Below, in pieces: positions 62,501 to 64,000 of a stretch of 64,000 nucleotides of DNA. Numbering within the stretch: the stretch's first letter is position 1; every line of letters begins with the position of its first letter. The DNA comes from an uncultured Oscillospiraceae bacterium (GTDB lineage: Bacteria; Bacillota; Clostridia; Oscillospirales; Oscillospiraceae), in assembly GCA_934565655.1 (NCBI GenBank), contig CAKTIE010000007.1, positions 21,444 to 85,443 on the forward strand. The letters run 5' to 3'. Below the pieces are notes generated by a model. It was not told the origin of the DNA and did no database searches. It worked only from the letters and a program-made list of their open reading frames with translations. The position numbers were made by a program, and so were the translations under genes.

Positions 62501-64000
62501 CGACAGCGAGACCGGCACGGAATGCGTCACCTGCGGCTATACCCGCACCATCTGCGGCCACACCTACTCGGAAGGCTTTAACAGTTGGGATGAGACCAGC
62601 CACTGGCGCGAGTGTACCAACCCGGTCTGCACAGACCGATCCGGCTCTCAAAAGGACAAAGCGGCCCATACCTTCAACAGCTACGGCGACTGCACCGTCT
62701 GCGGCTACCGGCATACCGAGCACGCCTACGGGGAATGGCACTATGACGGTTCCGAACACTGGAAGACCTGCACCAAACCCGGCTGCCAGGCCCAGACCGG
62801 GAAGTCCGGCCACACCTACAGCGGCGACATTTGCAGCGTCTGCGGCTACGACCGTTCCATCACCCCGGCTCATACCCATTTCTATGGCGAGTGGAGCCGG
62901 GACAGCCGGGAGCATTGGCGCGAATGCACCGATCCGAACTGCCCGGAGGAGAACGGCCGGATCATCAACAGGGCTGCCCACATCTATGACGATGACGCGG
63001 ACACCACCTGCGACCTTTGCGGCTATGTCCGTTCCGTTGCCCCGGATCATTCCGGCGGCCATGTCTACGGCGATTGGAGCTGGGACATAAACAGCCACTG
63101 GCACGAGTGTACCGATGCAGACTGCACGGATAAGACCGGCAGCATCAAGGACAAAGCCGCCCACAGCTATGATGATGACACGGATCCATACTGCAACGAC
63201 TGCGGTTATGTTCGCTCCACCAAATTCAGCCATACGCACACCTTTGACGGCTGGCGCTATAATGCCGAACGGCACTATCGCATCTGCTCCGCCGAAGACT
63301 GCCCGTATTGGGGCGAAAAAATGGACAGCGCGCCCCACGTCTATGATGACGATCAGGATGAATTCTGCAACGTCTGCGCCTATGGGCGCTTCGGCACACA
63401 GCATGAGCACACCTACGGCGACTGGACTGCCGATGGCGAAACCGGTCACAGCCGTGTCTGTACCGCTGAAAATTGCCCCTATGCGGACAAGGGCCGGGTA
63501 ACGGAAGCACACAGCTATGACGGCGATGCGGATATGATCTGCGACACCTGCGGCTATGACCGCACCGTGACCCCGCCCGCACATGAGCACAGCTACGACG
63601 GTTGGAGCAAGGACGAGACAAACCACTGGCACGAGTGCACCGCCGAGGATTGCCCGGATAAAATCCAAGATAAGGCCAACCACGTTTACGACGATGACGC
63701 GGATACCACCTGCAACGTCTGCGGCTACGAGCGCACCGTGACTCCGCCCGCTCATGAGCATACCTACGGCGACTGGACTGCCGACGGTGAAACCGGCCAT
63801 TACCGCGTCTGCACAGATGAGAATTGCACCTCTGCCGACAAGGGCCGGGTAACGGAAGCACACAGCTATGACGACGATGCAGATATGATCTGCGACACCT
63901 GCGGCTATGACCGCACCGTGACGCCGCCCGCGCATGAGCACAGCTACGGCACCTGGAGCCACGACGAGACAAACCACTGGCACCAGTGCACCGACGCGAA
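59526..64000 (+). CDS. Giant secreted Cys/His-repeat protein, partial
   Basis: Open for 1,491 codons with no stop before the right edge. Starts MKKRLLSILLVCCMVLTLLP with cleavage likely after VTAYA; AGGA is upstream of the ATG. About 510 residues of non-repetitive extracellular sequence follow. Then come about four ATCTExG...CxxCG...ALGHDW repeats (61.1-61.6 kb), a spacer, and from about 62.0 kb a long array of units of the type HxHxYGxWxxDxxxHWxECTxxxC...AHxYDDDADxxCxxCGYxR. The last 600 bases are nearly identical two-unit blocks of 351 bp. The regular Cys and His pairs suggest metal-bound or disulfide modules. A cell-wall anchor, if present, is outside. Base composition of the first 1.6 kb is visibly poorer in G+C than neighbouring genes. 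Confidence 0.85.
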   Translation, partial: MKKRLLSILLVCCMVLTLLPVTAYADTLFTVRPVEISSREYATVDDLETKSGAVITLGKNSRGKDGNQKWFVFGKDDGVNGRNTMLFAATSLTDSSGSEQREVFQRVLGATRINYDSSWGSSYTDGAAAPTEVDISYYAASYSRWRLRNTIAYDNKLFNSVEKALLNETPYKNTDLGNNNRIYTLKDKLYLPAIKASEKDTIYIGSNDQIPLRSTKADYCYSAWSRTAFDHQNVSAYSVSIGNSIYTGKKVVHNFYTDQFGTDHVVWGDTAAMLPATNLDLDKVLFASMVPLQEELSSGSDAGEVRTGYVDETNILNPMTLRLDAEQHGKNLGELYVNRDKGEIYAKSSLGGPRQPRVWLVVQTSYMDVNNKHTFSRYWCKDISNDPSLTDEYGFVHVKLDDIVFGNNITKLSSLDNCKIWLEASFDNAANSSASAVYTYAVEPKPLPEVTVTTITKFFDPESGKELTSAGTTETSTIHAGDTFTYSYKNKPYISPDKIVNNKNKEVQQETSDYYLKRFRIDNVWEDLTVELTIKHYCAAYSWDTVEETPATCTETGLTKGVTCTICGRVIEERKEIPALGHDLKTTTTATCTEPGTTTTACRREGCGYSETEDTAALGHDWGEPETVSATCTEGGLVKKTCKRDPSHVETVTSGPLGHDWEEDFTVDVQPTCETDGSKSRHCTRCDEKTDVTEIPAPGHDSSWTCSIDVTVEAPKCGTVVEKRKTYSPEPPPVVTTPEDAPYWLLRSQHPESTDACWCTVDGKTFTGTIIGGQTYCAEFYLEPKAGSPFFVPDEEDIRDHLTIHGGALGSLKRYTKNIEFNVLVTAVHDYDENGICRGCGVADHEHSFEEVWSTDESSHWHACAQDGCTATEDLEAHSFGEDNATCETCGYVRTITCQHDFGTYLCDDEQHWKECRKPGCNVVISRGKHTLSPSYRNGVLEYWWCQTCNSYETHEHDIADEWKTSGSHHWKQCFVSSGYCKFVSDYAEHVYDSETGTECVTCGYTRTICGHTYSEGFNSWDETSHWRECTNPVCTDRSGSQKDKAAHTFNSYGDCTVCGYRHTEHAYGEWHYDGSEHWKTCTKPGCQAQTGKSGHTYSGDICSVCGYDRSITPAHTHFYGEWSRDSREHWRECTDPNCPEENGRIINRAAHIYDDDADTTCDLCGYVRSVAPDHSGGHVYGDWSWDINSHWHECTDADCTDKTGSIKDKAAHSYDDDTDPYCNDCGYVRSTKFSHTHTFDGWRYNAERHYRICSAEDCPYWGEKMDSAPHVYDDDQDEFCNVCAYGRFGTQHEHTYGDWTADGETGHSRVCTAENCPYADKGRVTEAHSYDGDADMICDTCGYDRTVTPPAHEHSYDGWSKDETNHWHECTAEDCPDKIQDKANHVYDDDADTTCNVCGYERTVTPPAHEHTYGDWTADGETGHYRVCTDENCTSADKGRVTEAHSYDDDADMICDTCGYDRTVTPPAHEHSYGTWSHDETNHWHQCTDA

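Noticed and set aside
61100-64000. Regular repeats that might be a CRISPR array
   Set aside because: The repeats keep one open reading frame, differ by synonymous changes and have no unique spacers of constant length; they encode protein modules.
52439-64000. Prophage
   Set aside because: No capsid, terminase, portal, tail or lysis gene is seen; only a recombinase and accessory genes.

Overview
The window looks like a G+C-rich Bacillota chromosome, probably class Clostridia and close to the Oscillospiraceae. The signs are a CIRCE-controlled hrcA-grpE operon, a PyrK-dependent type 1B dihydroorotate dehydrogenase, consensus sigma-A promoters, AGGAGG ribosome sites, and frequent strong hairpin terminators. 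Genus is inference only. No rRNA gene, intact tRNA gene or CRISPR array is visible.

Region 1 (1-9.0 kb) is housekeeping and small genes: hrcA-grpE, a GntR/UTRA regulator, gap, a histidine-kinase-like protein that lacks its phospho-acceptor histidine, mnmA, a LysR gene divergent from a 25-residue membrane peptide, two inverted copies of a structured intergenic element, a DMT exporter, and a divergent pair of very small genes (one ribbon-helix-helix).

Region 2 (9.0-20.4 kb) holds a leftward operon (DUF4340 lipoprotein, OmpR-type two-component pair, D-aminoacylase-type hydrolase, inositol-phosphatase family protein), an ECF sigma/anti-sigma pair with a visible autoregulatory promoter, two tandem small paralogues of unknown function, a ROK kinase, an Sfp-type phosphopantetheinyl transferase, a GNAT-like protein and truA.

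Region 3 (20.4-34.7 kb) has a leftward branched-chain amino-acid-type ABC transporter (livJ-H-M-G-F) continuing into a cytidylate-kinase-like gene and an alpha/beta hydrolase. Divergent from it is a complete de novo pyrimidine operon from dihydroorotase onward (pyrC-K-D-F-HAD phosphatase-E-B-I) behind a perfect consensus promoter. An orphan eutH follows.

Region 4 (34.7-49.9 kb) is a peptide-use regulon. A leftward operon encodes OppBCDF, an M32 carboxypeptidase and an M20 dipeptidase. A divergent rightward operon encodes an AprAB-like flavoprotein plus ferredoxin, an M42 aminopeptidase and OppA. Two M24 peptidases and a GntR/FCD regulator flank it. The same 13-base AT-rich motif lies between the two divergent opp-side promoters and three times at the GntR promoter, so this regulator probably controls the whole set. 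A MATE exporter and a YitT protein follow.

Region 5 (52.4-64 kb) is accessory DNA. It begins at the 3' half of a tRNA-Val(CAC), a typical integration scar. It holds a class II Fic protein, a TraX-like membrane protein, two zinc-finger proteins, a 5'-truncated sortase-type surface protein, and a tyrosine recombinase lying with an outward promoter between perfect 26-bp inverted repeats (a candidate 1.45-kb phase-variable switch). A TetR gene follows, then a very large secreted Cys/His-repeat protein that runs off the right edge.
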